Shown here: piece after piece, positions 26,503-36,847 of the stretch
Layout of the letters: each line of letters opens with the position of its first letter
How positions within the stretch are numbered: position 1 is the stretch's first letter
Assembly (NCBI RefSeq): GCF_004792415.1
Contig: NZ_CP038853.1
Span: 3,038,001 to 3,102,000, forward strand
Length of the DNA stretch: 64,000 nucleotides
Reading direction: 5' to 3'
Source of the DNA: Pantoea vagans
Lineage (GTDB): Bacteria; Pseudomonadota; Gammaproteobacteria; Enterobacterales; Enterobacteriaceae
Notes under the pieces: model-generated
Seen by the model: the letters and a program-made list of their open reading frames with translations, nothing else
Database searches by the model: none
Told to the model about the DNA's origin: nothing
Position numbers and translations under genes: made by a program

Positions 26503-28371
26503 TTACTGCATTTGTGCGGCAGCGCCGTACTTGATTTTGGCCTCTTTACGCAGGTTCTGCAGTAGGGCTTCAAACGTCAGCTGCGCATTATTCTGCGTAA
26601 CGCCTTTGACCATTTCGTCAATCTGCGCCTGCGGCATGCTGCCGGTTTTAACTTTATCTACCGCCACCAGCACCACATTGCCCTGCATATCTTCGCTGAC
26701 ACCCCATGAAGGCTTATTATCAGCAGGCTGAGGCAGGTTAAAGGCGGCCTGTGCCACCGGATCCTGTGCATTGCGATCAACGGTTTTGCTGGCGCTCAGT
26801 GTCAGGCCTGCTGCAGTCAGTGCGTCCAGCTTGCCCGCTTTGAGGTCGGTCAGCAGTTTATCGGCCTGGGCTTTAGCCTGCTGTGTCGCTTTGTCATGCT
26901 TTAGCGTATCCGTAATCTGCGCCTTCACCTGCTCCAGCGGTTTTACCGCTTCCGGTTTGTGCTCGCTGATACGCAGTACAAAGGCACGGTCGCCATCGAC
27001 GGTGATAATATCGGAGTTGTTACCCGGCGCACCGTTCTGACCCACCAGACCACCGTTAAAGATCGCCTGCTTCACCGCATCGAAGTTAAGTGCGTCTGGC
27101 AGCGTGTCCTGACTGAACCAGCCGGTCTCTTTCGCTTTCAGACCCGAAGCCTGCTCAGCACCCGCCAGTGACTCATTGTCATTGCTGGCTGCTTCACTGA
27201 CTTTCTGCTGCAGTTTGTAGAAGGCATCAACGCCCTTCTCCTGCTTCACTTTCGCTGCAACAGCGCTGCGAACCTCATCCAGTGGTTTAACCTGCTCTGG
27301 CTGAATATCGTCGAGACGAACCACCAGGAAGCCCACTGACGATTTGATCACGCCTGACATCTGGCCTTTCTCAGTCAGACCCGCATTTTTCAGCTCATCC
27401 GGGGTGGTTGACGGTTCCAGCCAGCCCATATCACCGCCCTTACGCGCAGAGATGGGGTCGATTGATTTGGCTTTCGCCACATCTGCGAAGCTGGCGCCAC
27501 CTTTCAGCTGAGCCAGTACCGCATTGGCATCCGCTTCCGTTTTGGTCTGAATAACGCTGTAGCGATTACGCTGTGGTTGCGAATAGTCTGCTTTATGTTG
27601 GTCGTACCAGGCCTGAATATCTGCTTCGCTGGCATCCTGCTGCATGCTGGCGGCATCCATCAGGATATAGCTGACGCGGAACTGTTCCGGCGCCATAAAG
27701 CTGGTTTTATGCTGCTGATAGTACTGACTGATTTCGTCGTCGGTGACGGTTTGTTTCGCCATCAGGGCATTAACGTCCAGCGTCGCCTGACGAATATCAC
27801 GTTGCTGTGAAACCAGGTCCACCAGTTTGCTGGCTTCGCCTTTCAGCGTGAAGTCTGTGTTCGCCACGGCATTGATCAATTGCTGATTGGAGAGTTGCTT
27901 ACGCAGCGCTTCAGCATACTGGTCGGCGCTGAAACCCATGTTGCCGATCAGCGCCAGATATTTAGCATTGTCGAATTTGCCGTTGGTCTGGAAAGCCTGC
28001 TGATTGAAGATAGCCTGCTTAACCTGATCGTCACTGATGCTGAGATGAAGCTCTTTGATGTAGCTGTCGAGCAGCGCCTGGTCGATTAACTGCGACAGCG
28101 CCTGCTGACGCATCTGCTGCATGAAGCCATCGTTGCTGGCCAGCTGCGAGAACTGGTCACCCAGCATCTGTTGCTGGCGACTGCGTTCGCTGTTAAACGC
28201 CTGCTCCAGCTGTCCCCGGCTTATCTCCTGACCGTTAACTTTGGCCGCATAGTCGTTATTGCCGCCAATCAGATAGTTGCCAACGCCTGTCAGCACAAAA
28301 GAGACGATAATCAGTCCCAGAATAATCTTGAGCACGACATGGTTCGACGCCGCGCGTAAATTGTCCATCAT
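26503..28371 (-). CDS. ppiD: Periplasmic chaperone / peptidyl-prolyl isomerase-like PpiD
   Basis: PpiD is anchored by one N-terminal helix (VVLKIILGLIIVSFVLTGVGNYL) at the exit of the Sec translocon and holds newly exported proteins. The 622-residue protein has a SurA-like N-terminal chaperone region (about 40-225). A parvulin domain follows at about 265-360 (SVIQTKTEADANAVLAQL ... GGDMGWLEP ... SSVGFLVVRLDDI), and then a C-terminal helical region. In E. coli the parvulin domain is inactive. It starts MMDNLRAASNHVVLKI, as in E. coli. hupB lies upstream with its own terminator. Confidence 0.97.
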   Translation of the reverse strand: MMDNLRAASNHVVLKIILGLIIVSFVLTGVGNYLIGGNNDYAAKVNGQEISRGQLEQAFNSERSRQQQMLGDQFSQLASNDGFMQQMRQQALSQLIDQALLDSYIKELHLSISDDQVKQAIFNQQAFQTNGKFDNAKYLALIGNMGFSADQYAEALRKQLSNQQLINAVANTDFTLKGEASKLVDLVSQQRDIRQATLDVNALMAKQTVTDDEISQYYQQHKTSFMAPEQFRVSYILMDAASMQQDASEADIQAWYDQHKADYSQPQRNRYSVIQTKTEADANAVLAQLKGGASFADVAKAKSIDPISARKGGDMGWLEPSTTPDELKNAGLTEKGQMSGVIKSSVGFLVVRLDDIQPEQVKPLDEVRSAVAAKVKQEKGVDAFYKLQQKVSEAASNDNESLAGAEQASGLKAKETGWFSQDTLPDALNFDAVKQAIFNGGLVGQNGAPGNNSDIITVDGDRAFVLRISEHKPEAVKPLEQVKAQITDTLKHDKATQQAKAQADKLLTDLKAGKLDALTAAGLTLSASKTVDRNAQDPVAQAAFNLPQPADNKPSWGVSEDMQGNVVLVAVDKVKTGSMPQAQIDEMVKGVTQNNAQLTFEALLQNLRKEAKIKYGAAAQMQ

Positions 28372-28514
28372 GGTATGGCAACACTCCGCTGTAGTGTGAA
28401 TGTAAAGCTCGGTCGCAATTCGCCACTGGCTGGCGACTCACGCAACTGCTGGCTTAGCTGGCAGTCTCAATCCGGTCCAGGTCCATCTTACGGCCCGATT
28501 CTCACCGGTTAAAA

Positions 28515-28543
28515 CAAAAAAGGCACATCTCATTGATGTGCCC
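28515..28543 (-). terminator. Terminator of hupB
   Basis: Stem GGCACATC/GATGTGCC with a five-base loop; on the minus strand it runs into TTTTTT, 76 bp beyond the hupB stop. Confidence 0.9.
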
Positions 28544-28618
28544 GTATGTTACATGAGAACGGGTTAATCGTCCTCTAATCCACTGAAGAAAATGCGTCAA
28601 TGAATCTATTCGTTGTTA

Positions 28619-28891
28619 TTAATTGACAGCGTCTTTCAATGCTTTACCAGCACGGAAACCGGGTACTTTACCAGCCGGGATGGTGATCTCTTTACCGGTT
28701 TGCGGATTGCGGCCGGTACGTGCAGCGCGGTCACGCACAGAGAATGTGCCGAAACCCACCAGAGCCACTTCATCACCCTCTTTCAGCGCATCTGAAACTG
28801 AGCCCATAAATGCATCTAAAACACGTCCTGCTGCAGCTTTAGAAATATCAGCATCGGCAGCAATTTTGTCGATCAATTGTGACTTATTCAC
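28619..28891 (-). CDS. hupB: DNA-binding protein HU-beta
   Basis: HU-beta is a nucleoid protein that bends and compacts DNA as an alpha-beta heterodimer. The 90-residue product ([22 protein letters not shown]) ends with the DNA-binding arm [31 protein letters not shown], which carries the intercalating proline. The start is GTG 28891. An ATG three codons upstream (28900) is in frame, but only the GTG start gives the invariant N-terminus and the family's 90 residues. lon lies upstream on the same strand with a terminator between them. Confidence 0.95.
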   Translation of the reverse strand: MNKSQLIDKIAADADISKAAAGRVLDAFMGSVSDALKEGDEVALVGFGTFSVRDRAARTGRNPQTGKEITIPAGKVPGFRAGKALKDAVN

Positions 28892-29037
28892 TCTCTTCAT
28901 CCCCTCTTTTATTATTTCACATCGTACCGGGCTTCCGGCCGGGTACGAACGCGCAGCAAGTTATATCAAGCCTGTGGAGCCGAAACAACGGAATTTCTCT
29001 GAGAACGTCGCCCCGACAGCCACCTAAATTAGCGGCA

Positions 29038-29075
29038 CAAAAAAAAGCTGGCAAGCGCCAATTGCCTTGCCAGCT
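29038..29075 (-). terminator. Terminator of lon
   Basis: A 10-bp stem AGCTGGCAAG/CTTGCCAGCT with a 10-base loop is followed on the minus strand by a T-run, 30 bp beyond the lon stop. Confidence 0.9.
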
Positions 29076-29105
29076 CCGCTTTTTAACGGTTTATGCCGTT
29101 AATCA

Positions 29106-31460
29106 CTATTTTGCTGTTGCGACCTGCATGCCATAAGGCGCATTTTCCAGTGCCAGATTCAGCACCTCTTCAATGCGTTTCACCGGATGAATCTCCAGAT
29201 CGGCAATCACGTTCTGTGGAATTTCTTCCAGATCACGCTTGTTGTCGTCCGGGATCAGCACGGTTTTAATGCCACCACGGTGTGCTGCCAGCAGTTTCTC
29301 TTTCAGACCGCCAATCGGCAGAACCTGACCACGCAGGGTAATCTCACCGGTCATAGCGACATCCGCACGCACCGGGTTACCGGTCAGACAGGAGACCAGC
29401 GCGGTACACATCGCGATACCGGCACTTGGACCATCTTTCGGTGTGGCGCCTTCTGGCACGTGAACGTGAATATCACGTTTTTCGTAGAAGTCACCATTAA
29501 TGCCCAGCTTCTCGGCACGGGCACGCACCACGGTCAGCGCAGCCTGAATCGACTCCTGCATCACTTCACCCAGAGAACCGGTGTAAGTCAGCTTGCCTTT
29601 ACCTGGTACGCACGCAGTTTCGATGGTCAGCAGATCGCCGCCCACTTCCGTCCACGCCAGACCAGTCACCTGACCCACCCGGTTTTCACTGTCAGCACGG
29701 CCGTAGTCAAAGCGCTGTACGCCCAGGAAGTCTTTGAGGTTTTCACCATTGATGGTGATGTGCTTTTTCGTCTTGTCCATCAGCAGTGATTTCACCGCTT
29801 TACGGCACAATTTCGACAGCTCACGCTCAAGGCTACGCACACCAGCTTCACGGGTGTAGTAACGGATAATGCCGACAATCGCGCTATCTTCAACCGTAAT
29901 TTCACTGGCTTTCAGGGCATTGCGTTCAATCTGCTTGGTCAGCAGATGCTGCTTAGCGATATTCAGTTTCTCATCTTCGGTATAACCCGACAGACGAATC
30001 ACTTCCATACGGTCCAGCAGCGGTGCCGGGATATTCATTGAGTTCGATGTTGCCACGAACATCACATCAGAGAGGTCGTAGTCGACTTCCAGATAGTGGT
30101 CGTTGAACGCAATGTTCTGCTCTGGATCAAGCACTTCCAGCAGCGCTGAAGCCGGGTCGCCGCGCATGTCCGAAGACATTTTGTCGATCTCATCCAGCAG
30201 GAACAGCGGGTTTTTAACCCCGACTTTCGCCATTTTCTGGATGAGTTTACCCGGCATGGAGCCGATGTAGGTGCGACGGTGACCACGGATTTCCGCTTCA
30301 TCACGCACGCCACCCAGCGCCATACGGACATATTTACGTCCGGTCGCTTTGGCGATCGACTGACCGAGGGATGTTTTACCTACCCCTGGTGGTCCGACCA
30401 GGCACAGAATCGGCCCTTTGATCTTGCTGACGCGACTCTGAACCGCAAGATACTCAAGAATACGATCCTTCACGCGCTCCAGGCCGTAATGATCAGTATC
30501 CAGGGTCTCCTGCGCTTTACGCAGATCTTTCTTCACTTTGCTGCGCGCGTTCCACGGAACCTGCACCATCCAGTCGATGTAGCCGCGAACCACGGTCGCT
30601 TCTGCGGACATCGGGGACATCATTTTCAGCTTCTGCAGCTCAGCTTCTGCTTTTTCACGCGCTTCTTCCGGCATTTTGGCCGCGTCGATTTTGCGTTTTA
30701 ACGCTTCGTACTCGTCAGGCGCATCGTCCATCTCGCCCAGCTCTTTCTGAATCGCCTTCATCTGCTCATTCAGATAGTACTCACGCTGACTCTTCTCCAT
30801 CTGCTTCTTAACACGGTTGCGAATACGCTTCTCAACCTGCAGCAGATCGATTTCAGATTCCATCATCGCCATCAGATATTCCAGACGCTCATTGACGTCG
30901 GACATCTCCAGCACAGACTGTTTGTCTGCCAGTTTCAGTGGCATATGTGCTGCGACGGTGTCAGCAAGGCGGGCCGCATCGTCAATATTATTCAGTGAGG
31001 TCAGAACCTCAGGTGGGATCTTTTTATTGAGTTTGATATAGCCTTCAAACTGATTGATCGCCGTACGCACCAGCACTTCCTGCTCGCGCTCTTCAATCTC
31101 TGGCGAAACCAGATATTCAGCTTGTGCCACAAAATGGTCACCGTTGTCGGCCAGCGTCGTAATATGGGCGCGCTGTAAACCTTCCACCAGGACTTTGACC
31201 GTGCCATCCGGCAGTTTCAGCATTTGCAATACTGAAGCAACGGTCCCTACTGAAAAGAGATCGTTAATGCCAGGTTCATCCGTTGAAGCCTCTTTCTGTG
31301 CGACCAGCATGATTTTTTTATCATGATCCATTGCGGCTTCAAGGCACCGAATTGATTTTTCCCGGCCAACAAACAACGGAATTACCATGTGCGGATAAAC
31401 CACCACGTCGCGCAGCGGCAACACGGGGATTTCAATGCGTTCAGAACGCTCAGGATTCAT
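29106..31460 (-). CDS. lon: ATP-dependent protease La (Lon)
   Basis: Lon degrades misfolded proteins and regulators such as SulA and RcsA as a cytoplasmic hexamer. At 784 residues it equals E. coli Lon. It has an N-terminal substrate domain with a coiled coil (about 1-310), an AAA+ module with Walker [10 protein letters not shown] (about 356) and Walker [12 protein letters not shown]. The serine-lysine protease domain has the nucleophile in [11 protein letters not shown] (about Ser679) and the Lys near 722 in [15 protein letters not shown] sigma-32 promoter lies upstream (31544-31571). Confidence 0.98.
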   Translation of the reverse strand: MNPERSERIEIPVLPLRDVVVYPHMVIPLFVGREKSIRCLEAAMDHDKKIMLVAQKEASTDEPGINDLFSVGTVASVLQMLKLPDGTVKVLVEGLQRAHITTLADNGDHFVAQAEYLVSPEIEEREQEVLVRTAINQFEGYIKLNKKIPPEVLTSLNNIDDAARLADTVAAHMPLKLADKQSVLEMSDVNERLEYLMAMMESEIDLLQVEKRIRNRVKKQMEKSQREYYLNEQMKAIQKELGEMDDAPDEYEALKRKIDAAKMPEEAREKAEAELQKLKMMSPMSAEATVVRGYIDWMVQVPWNARSKVKKDLRKAQETLDTDHYGLERVKDRILEYLAVQSRVSKIKGPILCLVGPPGVGKTSLGQSIAKATGRKYVRMALGGVRDEAEIRGHRRTYIGSMPGKLIQKMAKVGVKNPLFLLDEIDKMSSDMRGDPASALLEVLDPEQNIAFNDHYLEVDYDLSDVMFVATSNSMNIPAPLLDRMEVIRLSGYTEDEKLNIAKQHLLTKQIERNALKASEITVEDSAIVGIIRYYTREAGVRSLERELSKLCRKAVKSLLMDKTKKHITINGENLKDFLGVQRFDYGRADSENRVGQVTGLAWTEVGGDLLTIETACVPGKGKLTYTGSLGEVMQESIQAALTVVRARAEKLGINGDFYEKRDIHVHVPEGATPKDGPSAGIAMCTALVSCLTGNPVRADVAMTGEITLRGQVLPIGGLKEKLLAAHRGGIKTVLIPDDNKRDLEEIPQNVIADLEIHPVKRIEEVLNLALENAPYGMQVATAK

Positions 31461-31543
31461 AGAGCTCTCTCTTTGTTTAATGTCCGCCAGGTGATGGGAA
31501 CCGCATCAGGCAGGTATGCAGTTAAACCCACAGGTATCTGAGT

Positions 31544-31571
31544 ATATGGGGATGATTGTCCGACATTCAAC
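31544..31571 (-). promoter_or_regulatory. Sigma-32 heat-shock promoter of lon
   Basis: The minus strand has GTTGAAT (31571-31565), a 13-bp spacer and CCCCATAT (31551-31544), matching the sigma-32 consensus (CTTGAAA and CCCCATNT). It lies 84 bp upstream of the lon start. Confidence 0.85.
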
Positions 31572-31591
31572 GTCACAGAGGCGAGAAAAGC

Positions 31592-31618
31592 AAAAGGGGA
31601 AACATTTTCCCCTTTTTT
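31592..31618 (-). terminator. Terminator between clpX and lon
   Basis: Stem AAGGGGAAA/TTTCCCCTT with a three-base loop (CAT on the plus strand) and a following T-run on the minus strand, about 30 bp beyond the clpX stop. Confidence 0.8.
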
Positions 31619-31646
31619 AATAGAACAACATGGACGATCTGTTTAA

Positions 31647-32918
31647 TTATTCGCCAGATGCCTGCGCTTCATGCTTGCCGTAGATCAGCATGGGCTCAGA
31701 CTGACCTTCAATAACTGATTCATCAATCACTACTTTTTCCACGTCATCCATGGAAGGCAGGTCATACATGGTTTCCAGCAGCGCGCCTTCAACAATAGAG
31801 CGCAGACCACGAGCACCAGTTTTACGTGACATCGCTTTCTTCGCAATGGCGGTTAACGCCTCGTCACGGAACTCCAGCTCAACGCCTTCCAGGTTAAACA
31901 GCGCCTGGTACTGTTTTGTCAGGGCGTTTTTCGGCTCACGCAGGATCTGAATCAGCGCTTCTTCACTCAGCTCGCTCAGCGTTGCGACCACAGGCAGACG
32001 ACCAATGAACTCAGGGATCAGACCAAACTTGATCAAATCTTCAGGTTCACACTGTGACAGCAGTTCGCCTTCGCTGGCTTTCTGCGACTTCCCTTTTACG
32101 GTAGCGCCGAAGCCGATACCGGATCCGGTTTCCACACGCTGAGAAATCACTTTATCCAGGCCGGCGAATGCGCCGCCGCAGATAAACAGAATTTTCGAGG
32201 TATCAACCTGCAAAAATTCCTGCTGCGGATGCTTACGTCCACCCTGCGGCGGAACAGCAGCCACGGTGCCTTCAATCAGTTTAAGCAGAGCCTGCTGTAC
32301 ACCTTCGCCAGACACGTCACGGGTAATCGACGGGTTATCTGACTTACGTGAGATTTTGTCGATTTCATCGATATAAACGATGCCGCGCTGTGCTTTCTGT
32401 ACGTCGTAGTCACATTTCTGCAGCAGTTTCTGGATGATGTTTTCAACGTCTTCACCCACGTAACCGGCTTCAGTCAGCGTGGTGGCGTCAGCCATAGTGA
32501 ATGGCACATCCAGCAGGCGCGCCAGCGTTTCTGCCAGCAGCGTTTTACCACTACCGGTTGGGCCAATCAGCAGAATGTTACTTTTGCCCAGTTCGATGCC
32601 ATTGCTGGTATCGCCGTTACGCAGACGCTTGTAGTGGTTGTAAACCGCAACCGCCAGCACTTTCTTCGCTCTTTCCTGACCGATAACATAATCATCGAGG
32701 TGATGGCGAATTTCATGTGGGGTTGGCAACGCACTGCGTTCACGATGCGGGGCAACTTCTTTAATCTCTTCGCGAATGATGTCGTTGCACAGGTCAACAC
32801 ACTCATCGCAGATATACACTGACGGCCCGGCAATCAGCTTACGCACTTCATGCTGGCTTTTGCCGCAAAAAGAGCAGTACAGCAACTTTCCTGAACCGTC
32901 TTTGCGCTTATCTGTCAT
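31647..32918 (-). CDS. clpX: ClpXP protease ATPase subunit ClpX
   Basis: ClpX unfolds tagged proteins and threads them into ClpP. The 423-residue protein starts with a zinc-binding dimerisation domain ([15 protein letters not shown] ... CDECVDLC). The AAA+ core has Walker A GPTGSGKT, pore loop GYVGEDVE, Walker [11 protein letters not shown] and the IGF loop ([10 protein letters not shown]) that docks on ClpP. It lies 135 bp downstream of clpP on the same strand, as in E. coli, and ahead of lon with a terminator between. Confidence 0.98.
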   Translation of the reverse strand: MTDKRKDGSGKLLYCSFCGKSQHEVRKLIAGPSVYICDECVDLCNDIIREEIKEVAPHRERSALPTPHEIRHHLDDYVIGQERAKKVLAVAVYNHYKRLRNGDTSNGIELGKSNILLIGPTGSGKTLLAETLARLLDVPFTMADATTLTEAGYVGEDVENIIQKLLQKCDYDVQKAQRGIVYIDEIDKISRKSDNPSITRDVSGEGVQQALLKLIEGTVAAVPPQGGRKHPQQEFLQVDTSKILFICGGAFAGLDKVISQRVETGSGIGFGATVKGKSQKASEGELLSQCEPEDLIKFGLIPEFIGRLPVVATLSELSEEALIQILREPKNALTKQYQALFNLEGVELEFRDEALTAIAKKAMSRKTGARGLRSIVEGALLETMYDLPSMDDVEKVVIDESVIEGQSEPMLIYGKHEAQASGE

Positions 32919-33053
32919 CAGTTAACCTCTTCTTGTTCTCAGGCCATACCCGCGTACGGCTCAGGCCGTACAGGGACGGCCGAAATTCATTCAACCCATA
33001 ATAGTACCGTTGTCCTGTTAACTATAGACCAGGGACAACGGTAAGTCGGGGTC

Positions 33054-33677
33054 TTATTGGCGATGCGTCAGAATTGAATCGACTAATCCATACTCTACCG
33101 CTTCATTTGCAGAGAGGAAACGGTCACGCTCGGTATCACGCTCAATTTCTTCCAGCGTTTTACCGGTGTGCTCAGCCATCAGCTCATTCATACGCTGTTT
33201 AACTTTAAGGATTTCACGCGCATGGATTTCAATGTCTGACGCCTGGCCCTGATAGCCGCCCAGCGGCTGGTGGATCATCACGCGCGAGTTTGGCAGACAG
33301 AAACGCTTGCCTTTAGTGCCCGCTGTCAGCAGGAACGCACCCATTGAACAGGCCTGTCCCATACAGATGGTGCTGACATCCGGTTTGATAAATTTCATGG
33401 TGTCGTAAATCGACATACCGGCCGTGATCACACCGCCTGGCGAGTTGATGTAAAGATAGATATCTTTTTCCGGGTTCTCAGCTTCCAGAAACAGCATCTG
33501 CGCCACGATCAGATTCGCCATGTGGTCTTCAACCTGGCCAGTCAGAAAGATAACGCGCTCTTTAAGCAGACGGGAGTAGATGTCGTAAGAACGCTCACCA
33601 CGCGAAGTTTGTTCAACCACCATTGGCACCAGCGCATTGTGCGGTGCAGTATATTCACGATCGCCACTGTATGACAT
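33054..33677 (-). CDS. clpP: ATP-dependent Clp protease proteolytic subunit
   Basis: ClpP is the barrel-shaped serine peptidase that works with ClpX and ClpA. The 207-residue protein has the E. coli length. The catalytic Ser is in [11 protein letters not shown], His in MIHQPLGG and Asp in [11 protein letters not shown]. The residue before the catalytic Ser is Cys, where E. coli has Ala. A short propeptide [14 protein letters not shown] precedes the mature N-terminus [18 protein letters not shown] 33677 has AGGAG upstream; the open frame's extra 11 codons were rejected. A sigma-32 promoter lies upstream. Confidence 0.98.
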   Translation of the reverse strand: MSYSGDREYTAPHNALVPMVVEQTSRGERSYDIYSRLLKERVIFLTGQVEDHMANLIVAQMLFLEAENPEKDIYLYINSPGGVITAGMSIYDTMKFIKPDVSTICMGQACSMGAFLLTAGTKGKRFCLPNSRVMIHQPLGGYQGQASDIEIHAREILKVKQRMNELMAEHTGKTLEEIERDTERDRFLSANEAVEYGLVDSILTHRQ

Positions 33678-33821
33678 TACCGTCTCCTGGATAAATTTCA
33701 TTGGCAACATTCTGTACCGATTCTACGTAAGACGCGCGGGAAACTCCACGTCGCACCTTTTCCGACACCTTCAGGACGGTTAATCAGCCAGCCTCACTCT
33801 TCATTCTGCATACTCCCACTA

Positions 33822-33850
33822 TCTGGGGATGCTGCACGCATGTTTCAAGC
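33822..33850 (-). promoter_or_regulatory. Sigma-32 heat-shock promoter of clpP
   Basis: The minus strand has CTTGAAA (33850-33844), a 14-bp spacer and CCCCAGAT (33829-33822), close to the sigma-32 consensus. It lies about 145 bp upstream of the clpP start. Confidence 0.85.
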
Positions 33851-33957
33851 ATAACAATCTTTTCCCTGTTCGCTAACCCGGAAAAAGCGATGCGTGAATA
33901 ATTTGCCGATTAATTAAGCAAATAGCGGCGAAGAGTCGCGTTCTGTACGCAAAACAC

Positions 33958-33989
33958 AAAAAAGCCCGCGACTTTTCAGTCACGGGCTT
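33958..33989 (-). terminator. Terminator of tig
   Basis: Stem AAGCCCGCGAC/GTCACGGGCTT (one mismatch) with a six-base loop; the minus strand continues into TTTTTT, 24 bp beyond the tig stop. Confidence 0.9.
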
Positions 33990-34012
33990 AGCACAGACGG
34001 TTAACTGGGTGA

Positions 34013-35317
34013 TCAGGCCTGAGCAGTCTGATTCATCAGTTCCTGGAAGTTGGTCTCTTTCTCGGTCACTTTAGCTTTCGCCAGGACCGCTTCAACCGCT
34101 TGCTCTTCCAGCGCGACGTTGCGCATGTTGTTCATCAGCTCGTTATTCTTGCTGTAGAACTCGATAACTTCTTTCGGATCTTCATACGCAGAAGCCATCT
34201 CTTCGATCATGGTGTTCACGCGCGCTTCGTCAGCTTTCAGCTCGTGGGTACGAATCACTTCGCCCAGCAGCAGACCGACAACAACACGGCGTTTAGCCTG
34301 CTCTTCAAACAGTTCGCGTGGCAGTTCCAGCGCCTGCTGTTCGTTGCCACCGAAACGCTGTGCAGCCTGACGACGCAGAACGTCGATTTCGCTGTCAACC
34401 AGCGCAGCTGGCACGTCGATTTCGTTCGCTTCAACCAGGCCGTCGATCGCCTGAGTTTTGATGCGGTTACGGATAGCGCCTTTCAGCTCGCGATCCATGT
34501 TCTTACGCACTTCAGTACGCAGACCGGCAACTGAACCATCTTCAACGCCGAAACGTTTGATGAACTCTTCAGTCAGCTCTGGCAGCTCACGCGTTTCAAC
34601 TTTCTTCAGCACGATCTCGAACTTCGCATCTTTCCCTTTCAGGGTTTCTGCGTGGTAGTCGTCCGGGAATTTCACGTCGATAGTGAACGTTTCGCCCGCT
34701 TTATGACCCACAACGCCTTCTTCAAAGCCTGGGATCATGCGGCCCTGGCCCATGGCCAGAACGAAATCAGTGGCTTTTCCGCCTTCGAACTCTTCGCCGT
34801 CAACAGAACCGTTGAAATCGATAGTTGCACGATCTTCCGGGCCTGCAGCTGCGTCGCTTTCAATCCAGTTGGCCTGCTGCTTGCGCAGGGTATCCAGCAT
34901 GGTATCAACGTCAGCATCAGTCACTTCAACGACAGGTTTTTCGACTTCGATGTTTTCCAGGCCTTTCAGCTCAACTTCCGGATAAACTTCGAATTCAACC
35001 GCGTAGGTAAAATCCTGACCTTCTTTGTATTCGCCTGGCACGTAGTTTGGTGCGCCAGCCGGATTAATTTTTTCTTTAATGATGGCGTCAACGAAGTTGC
35101 GCGTCATCAGCTCGCCCAGCACGTCCTGACGGACAGAAGCGCCGTAACGCTGCGCCACGATGTTCATCGGCACTTTGCCTTTACGGAAACCATCGATGCG
35201 AACTTTCCTGGCAACGTCAACCAGTTCTTTTTTTACTGCGCTTTCGATGCTGTCAGCTGCAACAGTAATCGTAATGCGACGGCCCAGGCCCTGAGTGGTC
35301 TCTACAGAAACTTGCAT
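34013..35317 (-). CDS. tig: Trigger factor
   Basis: Trigger factor is the ribosome-bound chaperone and prolyl isomerase met first by nascent chains. The 434-residue product has the ribosome-docking signature [13 protein letters not shown] in the N-domain. An FKBP-type isomerase domain lies at about 150-245 ([30 protein letters not shown]), and a C-terminal chaperone domain with helical arms follows. It is two residues longer than E. coli Tig. It heads the tig-clpP-clpX-lon order, but each unit has its own promoter or terminator. Confidence 0.98.
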   Translation of the reverse strand: MQVSVETTQGLGRRITITVAADSIESAVKKELVDVARKVRIDGFRKGKVPMNIVAQRYGASVRQDVLGELMTRNFVDAIIKEKINPAGAPNYVPGEYKEGQDFTYAVEFEVYPEVELKGLENIEVEKPVVEVTDADVDTMLDTLRKQQANWIESDAAAGPEDRATIDFNGSVDGEEFEGGKATDFVLAMGQGRMIPGFEEGVVGHKAGETFTIDVKFPDDYHAETLKGKDAKFEIVLKKVETRELPELTEEFIKRFGVEDGSVAGLRTEVRKNMDRELKGAIRNRIKTQAIDGLVEANEIDVPAALVDSEIDVLRRQAAQRFGGNEQQALELPRELFEEQAKRRVVVGLLLGEVIRTHELKADEARVNTMIEEMASAYEDPKEVIEFYSKNNELMNNMRNVALEEQAVEAVLAKAKVTEKETNFQELMNQTAQA

Positions 35318-35470
35318 CTTGTTACCTCAAAAAATCACGTGCTCGGTCAACTTCAGACACCACACATCGTGAAATGCGCCGTATCCAACAACCGGGACGG
35401 CTTCCGTGAAGAGAACCTGATCCCTGTTACCAGAAGCGTCCCGAAGACATTCCGGAAAAATAGACGCAGC

Positions 35471-35499
35471 ATTATAGCGGCATCGCTGGAATGAGTCGA
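35471..35499 (-). promoter_or_regulatory. Probable sigma-70 promoter of tig
   Basis: On the minus strand a perfect TATAAT (35476-35471) is preceded by a 17-bp spacer and TCGACT (35499-35494). It implies a leader of roughly 145 nt before the tig start. Confidence 0.65.
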
Positions 35500-35574
35500 G
35501 GACGCTAACTCACCACTTTTCAGCAGGTTTGCTGCTTTTTTGAGCCAGAGATCGCGTTTTTCGCTAAATCACAG

Positions 35575-35597
35575 AAAAAACGGCCAGCAGGCCGTTT
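35575..35597 (-). terminator. Terminator of bolA
   Basis: Stem AAACGGCC/GGCCGTTT with a four-base loop; on the minus strand it runs into a T-run, 14 bp beyond the bolA stop. Confidence 0.85.
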
Positions 35598-35610
35598 CAG
35601 AGAAGGGAGA

Positions 35611-35925
35611 TCAGGCGAGACTTCCGGCACCACGACAGTTAGGCGAAGCCAGTACGGTATCCTGCAACCCTTCCCACTCTTTCAGGGTGTAAGTATGCAG
35701 GGCTAAGGCATGGACACTACCCGCTAATTCAGCCGCCAGTTCACTATAAATCAGACGATGACGCGCCAGGAAGCGCTGGCCTGCAAAGCAGTCGCTGACA
35801 ATAACCACTTTGAAGTGACTTTCCGATCCGGCAGGCACGTTGTGCCGGTAACTTTCGTCATGCACTTCCAGATGAGCTGGCTGAAACGCCACACGCAGCT
35901 TTTCTTCTATTTGTTCGCGGATCAT
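35611..35925 (-). CDS. bolA: Stress and morphology regulator BolA
   Basis: BolA is a small class II KH-like protein that changes cell shape under stress and stationary phase and pairs with monothiol glutaredoxin. The 104-residue product begins [29 protein letters not shown]. It has the family stretch [31 protein letters not shown], including the His and Cys linked to [2Fe-2S] binding in partner complexes. The C-terminus is [16 protein letters not shown]. It is divergent from yajG across 286 bp. Confidence 0.97.
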   Translation of the reverse strand: MIREQIEEKLRVAFQPAHLEVHDESYRHNVPAGSESHFKVVIVSDCFAGQRFLARHRLIYSELAAELAGSVHALALHTYTLKEWEGLQDTVLASPNCRGAGSLA

Positions 35926-36211
35926 GGCTATTACTCCTCAATGGCGAGCGCGGTGCCCCATCTCATTCAATCTTAGTCGCTTTTAGTGCGCTTACCCGTC
36001 GGCGGACGCTAAATATTGCATTTTATGTCAGCCCGCTCCCGGCAGGCATCATAACGCAGTCGAAACCATCAGCAAACCAGCCTGTCAGAGAAGAGGCTTA
36101 AAACGGTTTCAGAGACAATTTCACCCGTAACAGGGCTTTTTTCACTGCCGGGCAATGCTATGATGGCCGCAGTTTTTGCAAACCAACCCCCTGACACCAA
36201 CGAGAAAAAGT

Positions 36212-36790
36212 ATGTTGAAAAAACTGTTATTCCCACTGTTGGCTGCGTTCATTTTAGCCGGCTGTGCAACCAGCAATAATACCCTCACTATCCAGCCTAA
36301 AATTCAGCTGCCGCAGCAGGATCCGGGCCTGATGGGCGTGACTGTGAGCATCAATGGTGCCGACCAGCGTAAAGATCAGGCGCTGGCAAAAGTTAACCGT
36401 GATGGTCAGTTAGTGACCCTGACGCCATCGCGCGATCTCCGTTTCCTGCTGCAGGAAGTGCTGGAGAAGCAGATGACCGCACGTGGTTATATGATTGGTC
36501 CTGATGGCGCGGTCGATCTGCAGATTGTGGTTAACAATCTCTATGCTGACGTGACGCAGGGCAATGTGCGCTACAGCATCACCACTAAAGCGGACATCTC
36601 TATCATCGCGACCGCCAAAAACGGCAACAAGCAGGTTAAAAACTACCGCCAGACTTACAGCGTAGAAGGCGCGTTCAACGCTAATAACCAGAAGATCACT
36701 AACGCGGTCAACGCCACCATGAGCGATGTAATCGCGGATATGGCACAGGACACCAGCGTTAACGACTTCATCAAGCAGAACGCCCGTTAA
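36212..36790 (+). CDS. yajG: YajG-family lipoprotein
   Basis: A 192-residue lipoprotein (lipobox LAGC, Cys18) of the YajG family; role unknown. The family core GLMGVTVSINGADQRKDQALAKV and RDLRFLLQEVLEKQMTARGYM, and the C-terminus TSVNDFIKQNAR, are close to E. coli YajG. ATG 36212 (MLKKLLFPLL) was chosen because it begins a proper lipoprotein signal; the 12 upstream codons do not. In E. coli yajG precedes ampG and is often linked with envelope functions only by context. A terminator separates it from ampG. Confidence 0.95.
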   Translation: MLKKLLFPLLAAFILAGCATSNNTLTIQPKIQLPQQDPGLMGVTVSINGADQRKDQALAKVNRDGQLVTLTPSRDLRFLLQEVLEKQMTARGYMIGPDGAVDLQIVVNNLYADVTQGNVRYSITTKADISIIATAKNGNKQVKNYRQTYSVEGAFNANNQKITNAVNATMSDVIADMAQDTSVNDFIKQNAR

Positions 36791-36805
36791 TACCGTCTCA
36801 CCTCT

Positions 36806-36829
36806 GCCCTGCCTCGTGCAGGGCTTTTT
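36806..36829 (+). terminator. Terminator between yajG and ampG
   Basis: Stem GCCCTGC/GCAGGGC with a five-base loop, then TTTTT; it may attenuate rather than abolish read-through into ampG, which starts 18 bp later. Confidence 0.85.
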
Positions 36830-36847
36830 GTTATCTGCAGGATCCGC

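Larger units (their letters stand above)
33678..34012. other. clpP-tig intergenic region with promoter and terminator
   Basis: This 335-bp gene-free stretch holds the clpP control region, with the heat-shock promoter at 33822-33850, and the tig terminator at 33958-33989. No credible small reading frame was seen between them. Confidence 0.7.

Noticed and set aside
28892..28900. ATG three codons upstream of hupB
   Set aside because: It would add MKR before the invariant HU N-terminus; the GTG at 28891 gives the standard 90 residues.
34652..35494. 280-codon open frame on the plus strand over tig
   Set aside because: It lies antisense to the full trigger factor gene, has Phe/His-rich composition typical of mirrored coding sequence, and no ribosome site or family resemblance.
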